Source: Anaeromyxobacter sp. PSR-1 (GTDB lineage Bacteria > Myxococcota > Myxococcia > Myxococcales > Anaeromyxobacteraceae). Taken from it: DNA of 60,321 bases. This document shows, in pieces, positions 34,691-45,160 of the stretch. Made by a program: the position numbers and the translations under genes. The notes beneath the pieces were generated by a model. The model saw only the letters and a list, made by a program, of their open reading frames with translations. It had not been told where the DNA came from and did not search any database. Where the stretch lies: assembly GCF_000964525.1 (NCBI RefSeq), contig NZ_BAZG01000011.1:1-60321 (forward strand), in the 5' to 3' direction. The stretch's first letter is position 1; each line of letters opens with the position of its first letter.

Positions 34691-35454
34691 GCGGCGCCGC
34701 CCTCGCCCAGCCAGGAGAGCCCGGGGCGCGGCCGCTCCTCGCCGACGGTGCGGATGAAGACCTGCTCGAGCGTCTCCGCCGCGCCGCGCACCTCCTCCAG
34801 CGTCCCCTGCGCCGCGAGCCGCCCCTCGCGCACGATCCCGACGTGCGTGACCAGCCGCTCCACCACCTCGAGCACGTGGCTGGTGAGGAAGATCGTCATG
34901 GCGCCGCGCGCCACCAGGTCCTGCAGCAGCCCACGGATCCCCGAGACCGCCACCGCGTCGATGCCCTCGAACGGCTCGTCCAGGAACAGCAGGCGCGGGC
35001 CGTGGATGAGCGCGCAGCCCAGCGCGAGCTTCTTCTTCATGCCGTGGCTGTACTCGCCCACCAGCTTCCCGGCCTGATCCGCGAGCTCCAGCGCCCCGAG
35101 CAGCTCGTCGGCGCGCCGCGCCGCCTCGGCCCGCGGCAGGCCGTAGAGCTGCCCGTGGATGCGGAGCTGCTCGGCGCCGGTGAGCCGCTCGAACAGCCCG
35201 AGCCCGTCCGGCACCACCCCCACCTGCCGCTTCACCGCGAGCGGGTCCCGCGCGAGGTCCGTCCCCAGCACGGCGGCCCGCCCGGAGGTGGGCGCGAGCA
35301 GGCCGGTCAGCATCTTGATGGTGGTGCTCTTCCCCGCGCCGTTCGGCCCGAGGAAGCCGTAGAAGGCGCCGGCCGGGACGGCGAGCGAGAGATCCTGGAC
35401 CGCAGGCTTCCCGTCGAACAGCCGGGTGAGCCCGTGCGTCTCGATGGCGAGCAT
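34687..35454 (-). CDS. ABC transporter ATP-binding protein
   Basis: 255 residues from the ATG at 35452-35454. Walker A GPNGAGKST, Q-loop, signature segment GEYSHGMKKKLALGCALIH (a variant of LSGG, with YSHGMKKK as in ABC-2/DrrA-type ATPases), Walker B LLFLDEPFEGID and the switch His in LTSHVLEVVERL are all intact. It is of the daunorubicin/multidrug-export class by pattern. It is coupled to the permease gene downstream. The frame is open to 35553, but the residues before MLAIETHGLTRLFDG look non-coding. Confidence 0.92.
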   Translation of the reverse strand: MLAIETHGLTRLFDGKPAVQDLSLAVPAGAFYGFLGPNGAGKSTTIKMLTGLLAPTSGRAAVLGTDLARDPLAVKRQVGVVPDGLGLFERLTGAEQLRIHGQLYGLPRAEAARRADELLGALELADQAGKLVGEYSHGMKKKLALGCALIHGPRLLFLDEPFEGIDAVAVSGIRGLLQDLVARGAMTIFLTSHVLEVVERLVTHVGIVREGRLAAQGTLEEVRGAAETLEQVFIRTVGEERPRPGLSWLGEGGAA

Positions 35455-35549
35455 CCCGGTCCGGGTAACACGGCGACCGGGGGGCGGCAAGGCGCCGCCG
35501 GCGACGGACGGTGAACCGGAGGGGCGCGCGGACGCGCACCCCGGGGACC

Positions 35550-35921
35550 TCACTGCAGGAGGGACGGCACGGCCTCGTCCAGCTCGAAGTACAGGAACCG
35601 CATGCCCATGCCGCGCATGGTGAGCGGGCCCCCCGCGGTCGCGCCGCGCCCGAGCAGGTGGCAGACGTACCGCACCTCGGCCACCGCGATCATGTCCCCG
35701 TTCTCGGACGGGAACGTGATCCGCACCTGCGAGCCGATGGGCTGGGGCGAGCGGGTCTCCACGAACATGCCGCCCTCGGAGATGTTCCGGGCGATCCCCA
35801 GGCCGCAGCCGGTGTCGCCCTCCAGGTACACGCGGAAGACCTTGTCGAGCCGAGGCGCCGCGCGCCGATCCGGTCCCGCCGCCGCCACCACCTTCCGCGC
35901 CTCTCGCCGGCTCCAGAGCAT
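35550..35921 (-). CDS. PilZ domain protein (c-di-GMP receptor)
   Basis: 123 residues. The PilZ motifs are both present: an RxxxR-like GPDRRAAPRLDK at about 17-26 and NISEGGMFVET at about 45-55 (the D/N-x-S-x-x-G motif), followed by PQPIGSQVRITFP. The rest is the usual beta-barrel with GMGMRFLYFELDE at the end. Likely a cytoplasmic adaptor that binds cyclic di-GMP, a common class in myxobacteria. It is monocistronic, upstream of and divergent from the gene at 36122. Confidence 0.85.
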   Translation of the reverse strand: MLWSRREARKVVAAAGPDRRAAPRLDKVFRVYLEGDTGCGLGIARNISEGGMFVETRSPQPIGSQVRITFPSENGDMIAVAEVRYVCHLLGRGATAGGPLTMRGMGMRFLYFELDEAVPSLLQ

Positions 35922-36121
35922 CCCGTCCTCCTCGGAACGGACCAGAGCCTATGATGGTGGGGCGATGTAGTCAAAAAGATCACCCTCGCTCACCTGCCCC
36001 GCCTCGGGTCCCACCTGCGCGGGATCACCGGGGATCCTTCGGGGTACCCGCGCCACGGTACACTCGCGGCCCCGCGGCGAGCCGCCGGGCCCGCCCCCTC
36101 TCCTCCACCGAGACCATCGAC

Positions 36122-36736
36122 ATGCGTGCACTCCTGAGCTCCGTCACCCTCGCCATCGCGGCCGCCGCGCTCGCGCCTGCCCCTGCCCGCGCCGCGGACT
36201 TCGACGCGGTCGCCCGCGGCGCCGAGCGGCTCGACGCGCTCGAGCCGTTCCTGGTCCGCTACGTGGGCCACTGCGTGGACGTCTACGAGCGGCGCACCTG
36301 CGAGGCGAACGTCGCCGCGACCCGCCGCAGCGCGGACGGGAAGACGTTCGCGGTGCGGGTGCAGGACGCCGCGCCGCTGGTGAAGCCCGAGGTGCGCGGC
36401 GACGGCCGGTTCCTCTTGCTGCTCACGCCGTTCGTGGACGGCGGCGGCGTCGCGCTCACGCACGGCGCGCCGCTGCGCCAGGACGCGCAGGGCCACCCGC
36501 TCGTCGGGCTCCTGCCGATCCAGGGCACGCTGCCGGACGGGACGATGGAGATGGAGTTCGAGAGCCCGTTCCGCACCGGCGCGATCGAGCTCGAGATCGT
36601 GTTCCGGCCCGAGAAGCCCTGGAAGCTGAAGCGGAAGGGCGAGGCCGGCAGCTACGAGGGCGTCGCCGCGCGCTTCCTCGCCGTGCGCGTGCTGGACGCC
36701 CGCACCGGCGCGCCCATCGCCTCCAAGGTGTTCTGA
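36122..36736 (+). CDS. Exported protein, DUF6066-like, 204 aa
   Basis: A signal peptide (MRALLSSVTLAIAAAALAPAPARA) is followed by a mature domain with a Cys pair (YVGHCVDVYERRTCEANV) likely forming a disulphide, then alternating beta strands (VRVQDAAPLVKPEV, LLLLTPFVDGGGVAL) ending in AIELEIVFRPEKPWKLKRK. The pattern matches the DUF6066 family that I associate with Myxococcota, with no known function. Periplasmic. It is followed by a strong terminator hairpin shared with the convergent HtrA gene. Confidence 0.65.
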   Translation: MRALLSSVTLAIAAAALAPAPARAADFDAVARGAERLDALEPFLVRYVGHCVDVYERRTCEANVAATRRSADGKTFAVRVQDAAPLVKPEVRGDGRFLLLLTPFVDGGGVALTHGAPLRQDAQGHPLVGLLPIQGTLPDGTMEMEFESPFRTGAIELEIVFRPEKPWKLKRKGEAGSYEGVAARFLAVRVLDARTGAPIASKVF

Positions 36737-36748
36737 GCCGGAGACGGC

Positions 36749-36780
36749 CGCGCCGCCCCCCGGGTGCGGAGGGCGGCGCG
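36749..36780. terminator. Bidirectional GC hairpin between DUF6066 and htrA
   Basis: A 10-bp perfect stem (CGCGCCGCCC at 36749-36758 with GGGCGGCGCG at 36771-36780) between convergent stop codons at 36736 and 36803. No T-run is visible, so termination efficiency is uncertain. Confidence 0.6.
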
Positions 36781-36802
36781 GGAGCGGTCGCGGCGAGGCG
36801 GG

Positions 36803-38374
<1,572 letters not shown>

Positions 38375-38488
38375 GGCCCCTCTCCTGGGGTTGGTCATGT
38401 AGAGACGTTCAGTCACGTTCCAAGGACGCTCGGGCCCGGATTCTATTCCCCGCGCCGCGGGCCGGCCGGCGCGGCGTGGGGCGCGGCA

Positions 38489-39127
38489 TCACGCGCGCGC
38501 CACCTTCCCCACGCGGACCCTGGCGGGGCGGAGCACGCGGTCGCCGACGCGGTATCCGGCGTGGATCTCCTGCACCACCACGCCGTCCTGCGACGGATCT
38601 CCGACCGCGACGGTGTCCACCGCCTCCGCCACGTGCGGGTCGAACGGCTGGCCGAGGGTGGCGATCCGCTCGGCCCCGAGCGCGCCGATGCGCTGGTGCA
38701 GCACGCTGAGTGAAAGACGCACGCCCTCGATCAGGTGGCCCAGCCGTTCGTCGGTGGGCTCCCCCGGCGCGGACGCGGCCGCGAGGGCGCGCTCCAGGTC
38801 GTCCGTCGCCTCGAGCAGCGTCTGCGCCACGCCGGCCCGCTCGGCGTCCACGACCCGGGTCCGCTCGCGCTCCAGGCGCTGCCGGAAGGCCTTGTTGTCC
38901 TCGACCAGCGCGGCGTACGCGCGGGTCAGCTCGTCGATGCGCGCGGCCTGCTCGGCCAGGCGCGCCTCGGCGGCCGCGCCCAGGGCCGGCCCGCCCTCCT
39001 CGTCCTGCGGTGCGCCGGCGCCGGGCGGGGCGATGGGCTCCCCGTCCTGCCGGAACCGGCGTCGATCCACCACCTTCACCTGACCCTCCGCGCCCGGCGC
39101 GGAGGCGTCGCGGCGTTCGTCTGCCAT
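38489..39127 (-). CDS. grpE: GrpE-family nucleotide exchange factor
   Basis: 212 residues from the ATG at 39125-39127. The disordered N terminus (about 1-55) is followed by the long coiled coil (about 58-110, RIDELTRAYAALVEDNKAFRQRLERERTRV) and the C-terminal beta domain with LGQPFDPHVAEAVDTV, HAGYRVGDRVLRPARVRVGK, which match the GrpE consensus (PxxHEAV and GYxxxxRxLRxAxVxV). It exchanges ADP on DnaK. It is followed by HtrA and preceded by the sigma-1.1-like gene and ftsH on the same strand, a heat-shock cluster. A short Hsp70 lies 13 kb away and not adjacent. Confidence 0.9.
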   Translation of the reverse strand: MADERRDASAPGAEGQVKVVDRRRFRQDGEPIAPPGAGAPQDEEGGPALGAAAEARLAEQAARIDELTRAYAALVEDNKAFRQRLERERTRVVDAERAGVAQTLLEATDDLERALAAASAPGEPTDERLGHLIEGVRLSLSVLHQRIGALGAERIATLGQPFDPHVAEAVDTVAVGDPSQDGVVVQEIHAGYRVGDRVLRPARVRVGKVARA

Positions 39128-39146
39128 GTCACGACCTCCGGCAGGC

Positions 39147-39174
39147 AAGCTAACCAGCGGAAAGGTCGTGTCAA
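39147..39174 (-). promoter_or_regulatory. Predicted sigma-70-type promoter of grpE
   Basis: Minus-strand TTGACA (39169-39174) and TAGCTT (39147-39152) with a 16-bp spacer, 20 bp upstream of the grpE ATG. The same pair (TTGACC, 17 bp, TAGCTT) precedes the helicase gene at 56474-56502. Confidence 0.55.
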
Positions 39175-39187
39175 ACGCCGATGGGGA

Positions 39188-39415
39188 TCAGGGCGGCGGG
39201 GGCTCGCCGGGGAGCGCGTCCACCTGCTCGCCCTGCGCGTCGCGGATCTCCACCCCGGCCGCGCGCAGGCTGTAGAATAGCAGCCACCGCTCCGCCGGCG
39301 AGAGGCTCCCGGGCGGCAGCGCGCGGTCGATCTCGGCGACGGTCAGCGTGCCGCGCCGGATCCCGATCTGGAAGAGCGCCTTGCGCGCCTCGTGGCTCTC
39401 GCTGCCGTGCCTCAC
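39188..39415 (-). CDS. Free-standing sigma-70 region 1.1-like protein, 75 aa
   Basis: 75 residues with a GTG start, 15 bp after the ftsH stop. ARKALFQIGIRRGTLTVAEIDRALPPGSLSPAERWLLFYSLRAAGVEIRD has the helix pattern of sigma-70 region 1.1 (G-x-L-T-x-x-E-I-x-x-x-L-P, then a helix ending in L-x-x-x-G-I-x-x-x-D). Region 1.1 in primary sigma factors is an acidic, DNA-mimicking autoinhibitory domain. Here it is alone with a short acidic/Pro tail and no DNA-binding regions 2-4. It may be an RNAP- or sigma-binding regulator; this is inference from pattern. Confidence 0.7.
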   Translation of the reverse strand: MRHGSESHEARKALFQIGIRRGTLTVAEIDRALPPGSLSPAERWLLFYSLRAAGVEIRDAQGEQVDALPGEPPPP

Positions 39416-39430
39416 CGTCGCGCCGCCTCC

Positions 39431-41548
39431 TCACGGCTCGCGATCCCGGTCGCCGCCCGGGTGCCCGGCGACCGCCTGCGGCGCCTGCGGGGCGGACCGC
39501 CCGAAGCCCGCGCTCGCGTCCGCCGAGGCGGCCACGGGACGGTTCGGCGCCTCCGGCGGCGCCTCCTCGTGGCCGCGCCCCTCGATGGTCCCGGGCCGCA
39601 CCACCTTCGGCCCCCACAGCCGCGTGATCTCGTCCTCCTCGACCACCTCGACGGTGAGCAGCCGCGCCGCGAGCGCGTCGAGCCGCTCCCGGTGCTCGCG
39701 CACCACCGTCCGCGCGCGCTCCTGCGCCTCCTCCACCAGCGCCTGCACCTCGCGGTCCACCGCCAGCGCGGTGTGGTCGGAGTACGACCGGGTCTCGAAC
39801 CCCTTCACGCCGAGGAACGTCGGCCCGCCCTGGTCGCCGAGCGACACCGGCCCGAGCGCCCGGCTCATCCCGTAATCGCGCACCATCATCCGCGCCACGG
39901 CGGTGGCGTGCTGCAGGTCGTTGGAGGCGCCGGTGGACGGCTCGCCGAACACCTCCTCCTCGGCGACGCGCCCGCCCATCAGGCCGGCCATGCGGTCCCG
40001 CAGCTCGCTGCGGGTGAGCAGGTAGCGGTCCTCCAGCGGGAGCTGGAGCGTGTAGCCCAGCGCGCCCAGGCCGCGCGGGATGATCGAGACCTTCGAGACC
40101 CGATCGGCGAACGGCAGCATCCACGACACGAGCGCGTGCCCCGCCTCGTGGAAGGCGACGATCTCCTTCTCGCGCTCGTTGATGCGGCGGCTCTTCTTCT
40201 CGAGGCCGGCCACCACCCGCTCGATGGCCTCCTCGAACTCGGCGCGGGTCACGTGGTTCTTGTTGCGGCGGGCGGCCAGCAGCGCCGCCTCGTTCACCAC
40301 GTTGGCGAGGTCGGCGCCGGCGAACCCGGGGGTGCGCGCGGCCACCGAGCGCAGGTCCACGTCCGGCCCGAGCTTCACGTTGCGCGCGTGGATCCGGAGG
40401 ATCTGCTCGCGGCCCCGCTTGTCGGGCCGGTCCACCAGCACCTGGCGGTCGAAGCGGCCCGGCCGCAGCAGCGCCGGGTCCAGGATCTCGGGCCGGTTGG
40501 TGGCGCCCATGATGATCAGCCCGGCGCGGGCGTCGAAGCCGTCCATCTCGGCGAGGAGCTGGTTCAGCGTCTGCTCGCGCTCGTCGTGCCCGCCCACGAT
40601 GCCGGCGTTGCGCGACTTGCCGAGCGCGTCCAGCTCGTCGATGAACACGATGCAGGGCGCCTTCTGCGTGGCCTGCGCGAACAGGTCGCGCACGCGGGCG
40701 GCGCCCACGCCCACGAACATCTCCACGAACTCCGAGCCGGAGAGCGAGAAGAACGGCACGCCCGCCTCGCCCGCGGTGGCGCGCGCCAGCAGCGTCTTGC
40801 CGGTGCCGGGCGGCCCGACCAGCAGCACGCCCTTCGGGATCCGGCCGCCCAGCCGCCGGTACTTCTCCGGCGTCTTCAGGAACTCGACGATCTCCTGCAG
40901 CTCCTCCACGGCCTCGTCGATGCCGGCCGCGTCCTGGAAGGTCACGCCGGTGTCCGGCTCCATGTGGATGCGGGCCCGCGACTTCCCGAACGCCATCACC
41001 CCCGGTGGGCCCTGCCCGAGCTGCCCGGACATGCGCCGCATCACCCAGGCCCAGAACAGCAGCCCGATCGCGATCGGCGCGATCCAGACCCAGAACAGGT
41101 CGCCCATGCCGCCTCCGGCCACCGCGTCGTAGGGCACGCCGGCCTTCTCCACGGCCTGCACCAGGTCGTCGCCGCCGCCCGGGATGCGCGTGGCGACGTA
41201 CGGCAGCGCCTGCCCGTTGCGCTCGCCCTCGCCCTGCGCCGGCTGCGGCTGCGCGCCGCCGCCCTGGGCCGCGCCGGCCTCCACCGGCTTCGGCACCCCG
41301 CGGACCCAGTCCGGCCCGATCACGACGCGCTCGAACGCGCCCTGGCGGACCATCTCCTTGAACTGCGAGTACGGGATGCGCCGCACGCCCACGTCCTGGA
41401 ACGCGCGGAACAGGAAGATGGCGAGCGCGATCAGGACCAGCCACGCCGCCGGCGACGCCAGCGGGATCCGGGACTGGGGGCCAGGCCCGCCGGGCCCGCG
41501 CCCCCGCTCGCTGCGCTGCCCGTGGCCCTTCTTCTCGTCTGCCGACAC
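39431..41548 (-). CDS. ftsH: ATP-dependent zinc metalloprotease FtsH
   Basis: 705 residues from the GTG at 41546-41548 (GGGAGG upstream). TM1 at about 30-48, a periplasmic domain with a Gln/Pro/Gly-rich insert (about 90-115, [20 protein letters not shown]), TM2 at about 150-170, then the AAA+ module (Walker A GPPGTGKT, Walker [30 protein letters not shown]) and the M41 protease with zinc motif HEAGH and the Asp in STGASNDL. The C terminus is a long Pro/Ala tail. It degrades membrane and regulatory proteins such as sigma-32 in other bacteria. It heads a minus-strand set with the sigma-1.1-like gene. Confidence 0.95.
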   Translation of the reverse strand: MSADEKKGHGQRSERGRGPGGPGPQSRIPLASPAAWLVLIALAIFLFRAFQDVGVRRIPYSQFKEMVRQGAFERVVIGPDWVRGVPKPVEAGAAQGGGAQPQPAQGEGERNGQALPYVATRIPGGGDDLVQAVEKAGVPYDAVAGGGMGDLFWVWIAPIAIGLLFWAWVMRRMSGQLGQGPPGVMAFGKSRARIHMEPDTGVTFQDAAGIDEAVEELQEIVEFLKTPEKYRRLGGRIPKGVLLVGPPGTGKTLLARATAGEAGVPFFSLSGSEFVEMFVGVGAARVRDLFAQATQKAPCIVFIDELDALGKSRNAGIVGGHDEREQTLNQLLAEMDGFDARAGLIIMGATNRPEILDPALLRPGRFDRQVLVDRPDKRGREQILRIHARNVKLGPDVDLRSVAARTPGFAGADLANVVNEAALLAARRNKNHVTRAEFEEAIERVVAGLEKKSRRINEREKEIVAFHEAGHALVSWMLPFADRVSKVSIIPRGLGALGYTLQLPLEDRYLLTRSELRDRMAGLMGGRVAEEEVFGEPSTGASNDLQHATAVARMMVRDYGMSRALGPVSLGDQGGPTFLGVKGFETRSYSDHTALAVDREVQALVEEAQERARTVVREHRERLDALAARLLTVEVVEEDEITRLWGPKVVRPGTIEGRGHEEAPPEAPNRPVAASADASAGFGRSAPQAPQAVAGHPGGDRDREP

Positions 41549-41728
41549 CGAGGCCTCCCGCCCCCTTCGCAGCCAATCTGCGCACGTCCGGGGATCGGGC
41601 AATCCGGGTAAGCGCGGAGGGCCCCGGCAGGCTGCTCGCCGTCGGGGGCCTGCGGACGGGTCACGCGTGGCGGGAGCCGGCGCCGGCCCATGCGGGCGGC
41701 GCGGCGCGGACGGCGGGGGCGAGCCGGG

Positions 41729-42118
41729 CTACAGGCCGAGCAGCTTCGCGATGCTCTTCTCGTCGGCCGGCGGGAACTCGTACTGATCGAGCTCGTCCGG
41801 CCGGACCCAGCGGTGGTCGTGCACGCGGATGTGCTGGATGGGCCCGCGGACCAGGCGGCAGCGGTACACGCAGAAGTCGATGTCGTAGGCCTCGTACGCG
41901 TGCTCGACGTGGATCACGCGACCGCCGACCTCGACGCCGATGCCCATCTCCTCGGCGAGCTCGCGCGCCAGCGCGGCCGGGTCGGTCTCGCCCGCCTCGA
42001 CGCGCCCGCCGGGGAACTCCCAGAGCAGCGGCAGCGAGGCGGTGGGCGGGCGCTGGGTGATGAGGTAGCGCCCGTCCTGCTCGATCATCGCTCCCACCAC
42101 GCGGATCTTCCGGCGCAT
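41729..42118 (-). CDS. Nudix hydrolase, MutT-like
   Basis: 129 residues from the ATG at 42116-42118 (an in-frame GTG lies 9 bp upstream). The Nudix box is complete: GGRVEAGETDPAALARELAEEMGI (G-x5-E-x7-R-E-U-x-E-E-x-G-U). It is preceded by VVGAMIEQDGRYLITQRPPTASLPLLWEFPGG, typical of MutT/8-oxo-dGTPase-like members that hydrolyse nucleoside diphosphates linked to another moiety. Divergent from the MBL nuclease gene, with about 90 bp between them. Confidence 0.9.
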   Translation of the reverse strand: MRRKIRVVGAMIEQDGRYLITQRPPTASLPLLWEFPGGRVEAGETDPAALARELAEEMGIGVEVGGRVIHVEHAYEAYDIDFCVYRCRLVRGPIQHIRVHDHRWVRPDELDQYEFPPADEKSIAKLLGL

Positions 42119-42209
42119 GTCGTGAACGCTCCGTCTGCGGTCCCGTGGTGCCCACCGCGCGCAGGAGGGCCGCGCCGCGCGCGTAAAGGGATTGTAGAAT
42201 TCGCCCACG

Positions 42210-43592
42210 ATGACGTCCATCCGCTTCCTCGGCGCGGCCGGCACGGTGACGGGCTCACGGTTCCTGGTCGAGACCGGCTCGGTCCGGGTGCTGGTGGATG
42301 CGGGGCTGTTCCAGGGCCACAAGGAGCTGCGCCTCCGGAACCGCGCCCCCTTGCCGGTCTCCCCCCGGTCCCTGACGGCGGTGGTCCTGACGCACGCGCA
42401 CGTGGACCACAGCGGGGCGCTGCCGCTGCTGGGGCGCCAGGGCTTCAGCGGGCCGGTCCACTGCACCCCGGCCACCCGCGACCTGGCGGGCCTGCTCCTC
42501 CCGGACTCCGGGAGGCTCCAGGAAGAGGAGGCGCGCTACGCGAACCGGAAGGGCTACTCGAAGCACGCGCCCGCCCTCCCCCTCTACACCGAGCAGGACG
42601 CGCTCGAGGTGCTGCCCCGGCTCGCGCCGCTGCAGTACGCCGAGCCCCGCCGGATCGCGCCCGGCGTGACCCTCCGCTTCCACCGCGCCGGCCACATCCT
42701 GGGGAGCGCGCTGGTGGAGCTGAGCGTGGGGGGCGCCCGCGGGACGCGGCTCCTGTTCAGCGGCGACCTGGGCCGCTACGGCGCCCCCATCCTCCCCGAC
42801 CCCGAGCCCGGGCCCGCCGCCGACGCCCTGGTGCTCGAGAGCACCTACGCCGGCCGGCGCCACGAGGCCGGCTCGCCCGCCAGCGCGCTCGCCGCCGAGG
42901 TCCACGCCGTCGTCCGCTCCGGCGGCGCGCTGGTCGTGCCGGCGTTCGCGGTGGGGCGCACGCAGGAGGTCCTGTTCACGCTCCGTGAGCTGGAGGACCG
43001 GGGCGAGATCCCGTCCATCCCGGTGTTCGTGGACTCGCCCATGGCCGTGGACGCGACCCCGATCTACCTGGCGCACCGCGAGGACCACGACGACGAGACC
43101 ATCCGGCGCATCGCCGCCGGCGAGGAGCCGCTCCGGCCCGCCAAGCTGACGTTCTGCCGCAGCCCGGACCAGTCGAAGGCCATCAACGACGTGCGCGGCC
43201 CCTGCGTCATCCTGTCGGCCTCGGGCATGGCCACCGGCGGCCGGGTGCTCCACCACCTGGCGCGCCGCCTCCCCGACGCGCGCAACACCGTCCTGCTGGT
43301 GGGCTTCCAGGCCGGCGGCACCCGCGGCTGGCGCCTGCAGAACGGCGCCGCGACGCTGCGCATCCACGGCGAGGACGTGCCGGTGAAGGCGCGGGTGGCG
43401 ACGCTCGGCGGGTTCTCGGCCCACGCCGACGAGGCGGAGATCCGGCGCTGGCTGGCGACGCTCCCGGCGCAGCCGCGCCGCACGTTCCTGGTGCACGGCG
43501 AGCCCACCGCGCTGGCGGCGGCGAAGGCGCGCATGGACGAGCTGGGCTGGGCCGCGCTCGTGCCCTCGCACCTCGAGGAGGTCCGGCTGTGA
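42210..43592 (+). CDS. MBL-fold beta-CASP RNase (CPSF/YsqA-like)
   Basis: 460 residues. The metallo-beta-lactamase motif THAHVDHSG (His62, His64, Asp66, His67) and the later GHILGSALVEL, FSGDLGRYG and LESTYAGRRHE lie in the lactamase half. The beta-CASP half has VPAFAVGRTQEVLF, VFVDSPMAVDATPIY and ILSASGMATGGRVLHHL, and the C terminus has GGFSAHADEAEIRRWL, the RMMBL motif of RNA-processing members. A nuclease acting on RNA ends is likely. A TAGAAT -10 with a TG extension occurs at 42191-42198. The TGA overlaps the patatin GTG (GTGA). Confidence 0.92.
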   Translation: MTSIRFLGAAGTVTGSRFLVETGSVRVLVDAGLFQGHKELRLRNRAPLPVSPRSLTAVVLTHAHVDHSGALPLLGRQGFSGPVHCTPATRDLAGLLLPDSGRLQEEEARYANRKGYSKHAPALPLYTEQDALEVLPRLAPLQYAEPRRIAPGVTLRFHRAGHILGSALVELSVGGARGTRLLFSGDLGRYGAPILPDPEPGPAADALVLESTYAGRRHEAGSPASALAAEVHAVVRSGGALVVPAFAVGRTQEVLFTLRELEDRGEIPSIPVFVDSPMAVDATPIYLAHREDHDDETIRRIAAGEEPLRPAKLTFCRSPDQSKAINDVRGPCVILSASGMATGGRVLHHLARRLPDARNTVLLVGFQAGGTRGWRLQNGAATLRIHGEDVPVKARVATLGGFSAHADEAEIRRWLATLPAQPRRTFLVHGEPTALAAAKARMDELGWAALVPSHLEEVRL

Positions 43593-44848
43593 CCGGCGCG
43601 GACCGCGGGCGCACCGCGCTGGTCCTGTCCGGCGGCGGGGCGCGGGGCGCGTACGAGGCCGGCGTCGTCCGCTACCTGCGCGAGGAGCTCGCGCCCGAGC
43701 TCGGGCACCAGCCGCGCTTCGACGTCCTGTCCGGCACCAGCATCGGCGCGGTGAACGCCTGCGTGATGGCCTCGACCGCGGACGTTCCCGAGAAGCAGGG
43801 CGTCGCGCTCGCCGCCGCCTGGCGCAGCCTGCGGCTGGAGAAGGTCTTCCACTGGAGCGCGCTCAACCTGGCCGCGCTGCCCGGCTACGTGGTCCGCCAG
43901 CTCCGCGCCACGCGGATGCGCCACCTGAGCTGGCGCCTCTCCGACTTCGTGTTCCCGGAGGCGCTGGCCAAGCTCGTCCACGAGCGGATCGACTGGCCGC
44001 GCCTGCACCGCAACGTGCGCGACGGCCACGTGGGCGCGCTCACGGTCAGCGCCACCGACCTCGGCACCGGCCGCGCGGTGGTCTTCGTGGAGAGCCTGCG
44101 CGAGCTGCCCGCGTGGAGCCGCGACCCGCTCGTCGAGGCCCGCGCCTGCGCCATCGGGCCCGCCCACGCGCTCGCCTCGGGCGCGATCCCGCTGCTCTTC
44201 CGCCCGGTCCGCATCGAGGACTCCTGGTTCGTGGACGGCAGCGTCCGCCAGAACACGCCGCTCGCGCCCGCGCTCCGCCTCGGCGCCGACCGGGTGCTGG
44301 TGATCGCGCTCCGCGCGGAGGGACGCAAGGAGGAGCGGGCGCCCCGCCTCCACCCGGAGGAGGTCCCCACCACCGCCGCGCAGCTCGGCCGGCTGCTGAA
44401 CGCCCTGCTGCTCGACCACGCCGACTACGACATCGACCGCCTCCGGCACGTGAACGCGATGATGGATCGCGCCGAGCAGGTGTTCGGCCCGGCGTTCGCC
44501 GAGCAGCTCGCCGCGCTCTCCGCCCGCGAGCTGGGCGCGCCGTTCCGCCGGGTGCGCGAGCTCGTGATCCGGCCGTCCCGCGACATCGGCGTCCTCGCGC
44601 ACGAGCACGCCGCCCGCCGGGTCCGCCACCTCCGCCCCGGCACGCTGGCGGCGCGCCTGCTGCGCCGGGCCGCCGCCGACGTGGAGGCCGCGGCCGACGG
44701 CGCCGCCGACCTGGCCAGCTTCCTCCTGTTCGACGGCGAGTTCGCCGACGAGCTCATGGCGCTCGGCCACGCCGACGCGCGCCGGAGCCGCGAGGCCCTG
44801 CTCGCCTTCTTCGCCGAGCCCGCCGCCGCCGGGGCGCGCACCGCATGA
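43589..44848 (+). CDS. Patatin-like phospholipase
   Basis: 419 residues. The patatin signatures are all present: the oxyanion Gly-rich loop LSGGGARGAYEAG, the nucleophile Ser51 in LSGTSIGAVNA, and the dyad Asp in WFVDGSVRQNTPL. There is an extended C-terminal helical part (about 240-419) beyond the catalytic core. GTG start overlaps the MBL gene stop; its own TGA overlaps the ATG of the next remnant. Bacterial patatins are lipid acyl hydrolases acting at membranes; no signal peptide is seen, so cytoplasmic or peripheral. Confidence 0.92.
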   Translation: MTGADRGRTALVLSGGGARGAYEAGVVRYLREELAPELGHQPRFDVLSGTSIGAVNACVMASTADVPEKQGVALAAAWRSLRLEKVFHWSALNLAALPGYVVRQLRATRMRHLSWRLSDFVFPEALAKLVHERIDWPRLHRNVRDGHVGALTVSATDLGTGRAVVFVESLRELPAWSRDPLVEARACAIGPAHALASGAIPLLFRPVRIEDSWFVDGSVRQNTPLAPALRLGADRVLVIALRAEGRKEERAPRLHPEEVPTTAAQLGRLLNALLLDHADYDIDRLRHVNAMMDRAEQVFGPAFAEQLAALSARELGAPFRRVRELVIRPSRDIGVLAHEHAARRVRHLRPGTLAARLLRRAAADVEAAADGAADLASFLLFDGEFADELMALGHADARRSREALLAFFAEPAAAGARTA

Positions 44849-45160
44849 CCCCCACGGCCCCGCGCCCGCTCGAGCGCCCCACCCTGCTCGACGGGGCCAT
44901 GGGCACGGCGCTCCTCGCCGCCGGCCTCCCCGCCGGCGCGCTGCCCGAGGCCTGGGTGCTGGAGCGGCCCGAGGCGATCGCGGCCGTCCACGCCGCCCAC
45001 GCCGCGGCGGGCGCCGAGGTGGTGCTCACCTGCACGTTCAACGCGGCCGGCCCGCGCCTCGACGCGCTCGTCCCGCCGGAGCGGGTCGGCGCGCTCTGCG
45101 CGGCCGCGGTGCGCCTCGCGCGCCGGGCCGCCCCCGGCGCGCGCCCGGGCCGGCTAGACC
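44845..45160 (+). pseudogene. Truncated homocysteine S-methyltransferase N-terminal remnant
   Basis: The ATG at 44845 overlaps the patatin stop. The first about 95 residues ([66 protein letters not shown]) match the start of pterin-independent homocysteine or betaine-homocysteine methyltransferases, in which LLDGAMGT and the T-x-T-F-x-A strand are conserved. The usual next strand (VxGSxGP) and the zinc-binding GCC motifs are missing. The frame runs into the convergent prephenate dehydratase gene, whose antisense it reads until 46044. About two thirds of the domain is gone, so the gene is likely dead. Confidence 0.65.

Noticed and set aside
36020-36060. GGGATCACCGGGGATCC repeats as an operator upstream of the DUF6066 gene
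   Set aside because: Short, imperfect and GC-biased; no symmetry beyond what such DNA shows by chance.
42210-45160. MBL nuclease-patatin pair as an anti-phage system
   Set aside because: Although patatin phospholipases occur in defence operons (for example CBASS), no cyclase or sensor gene is present, and both genes have host-like codon use.
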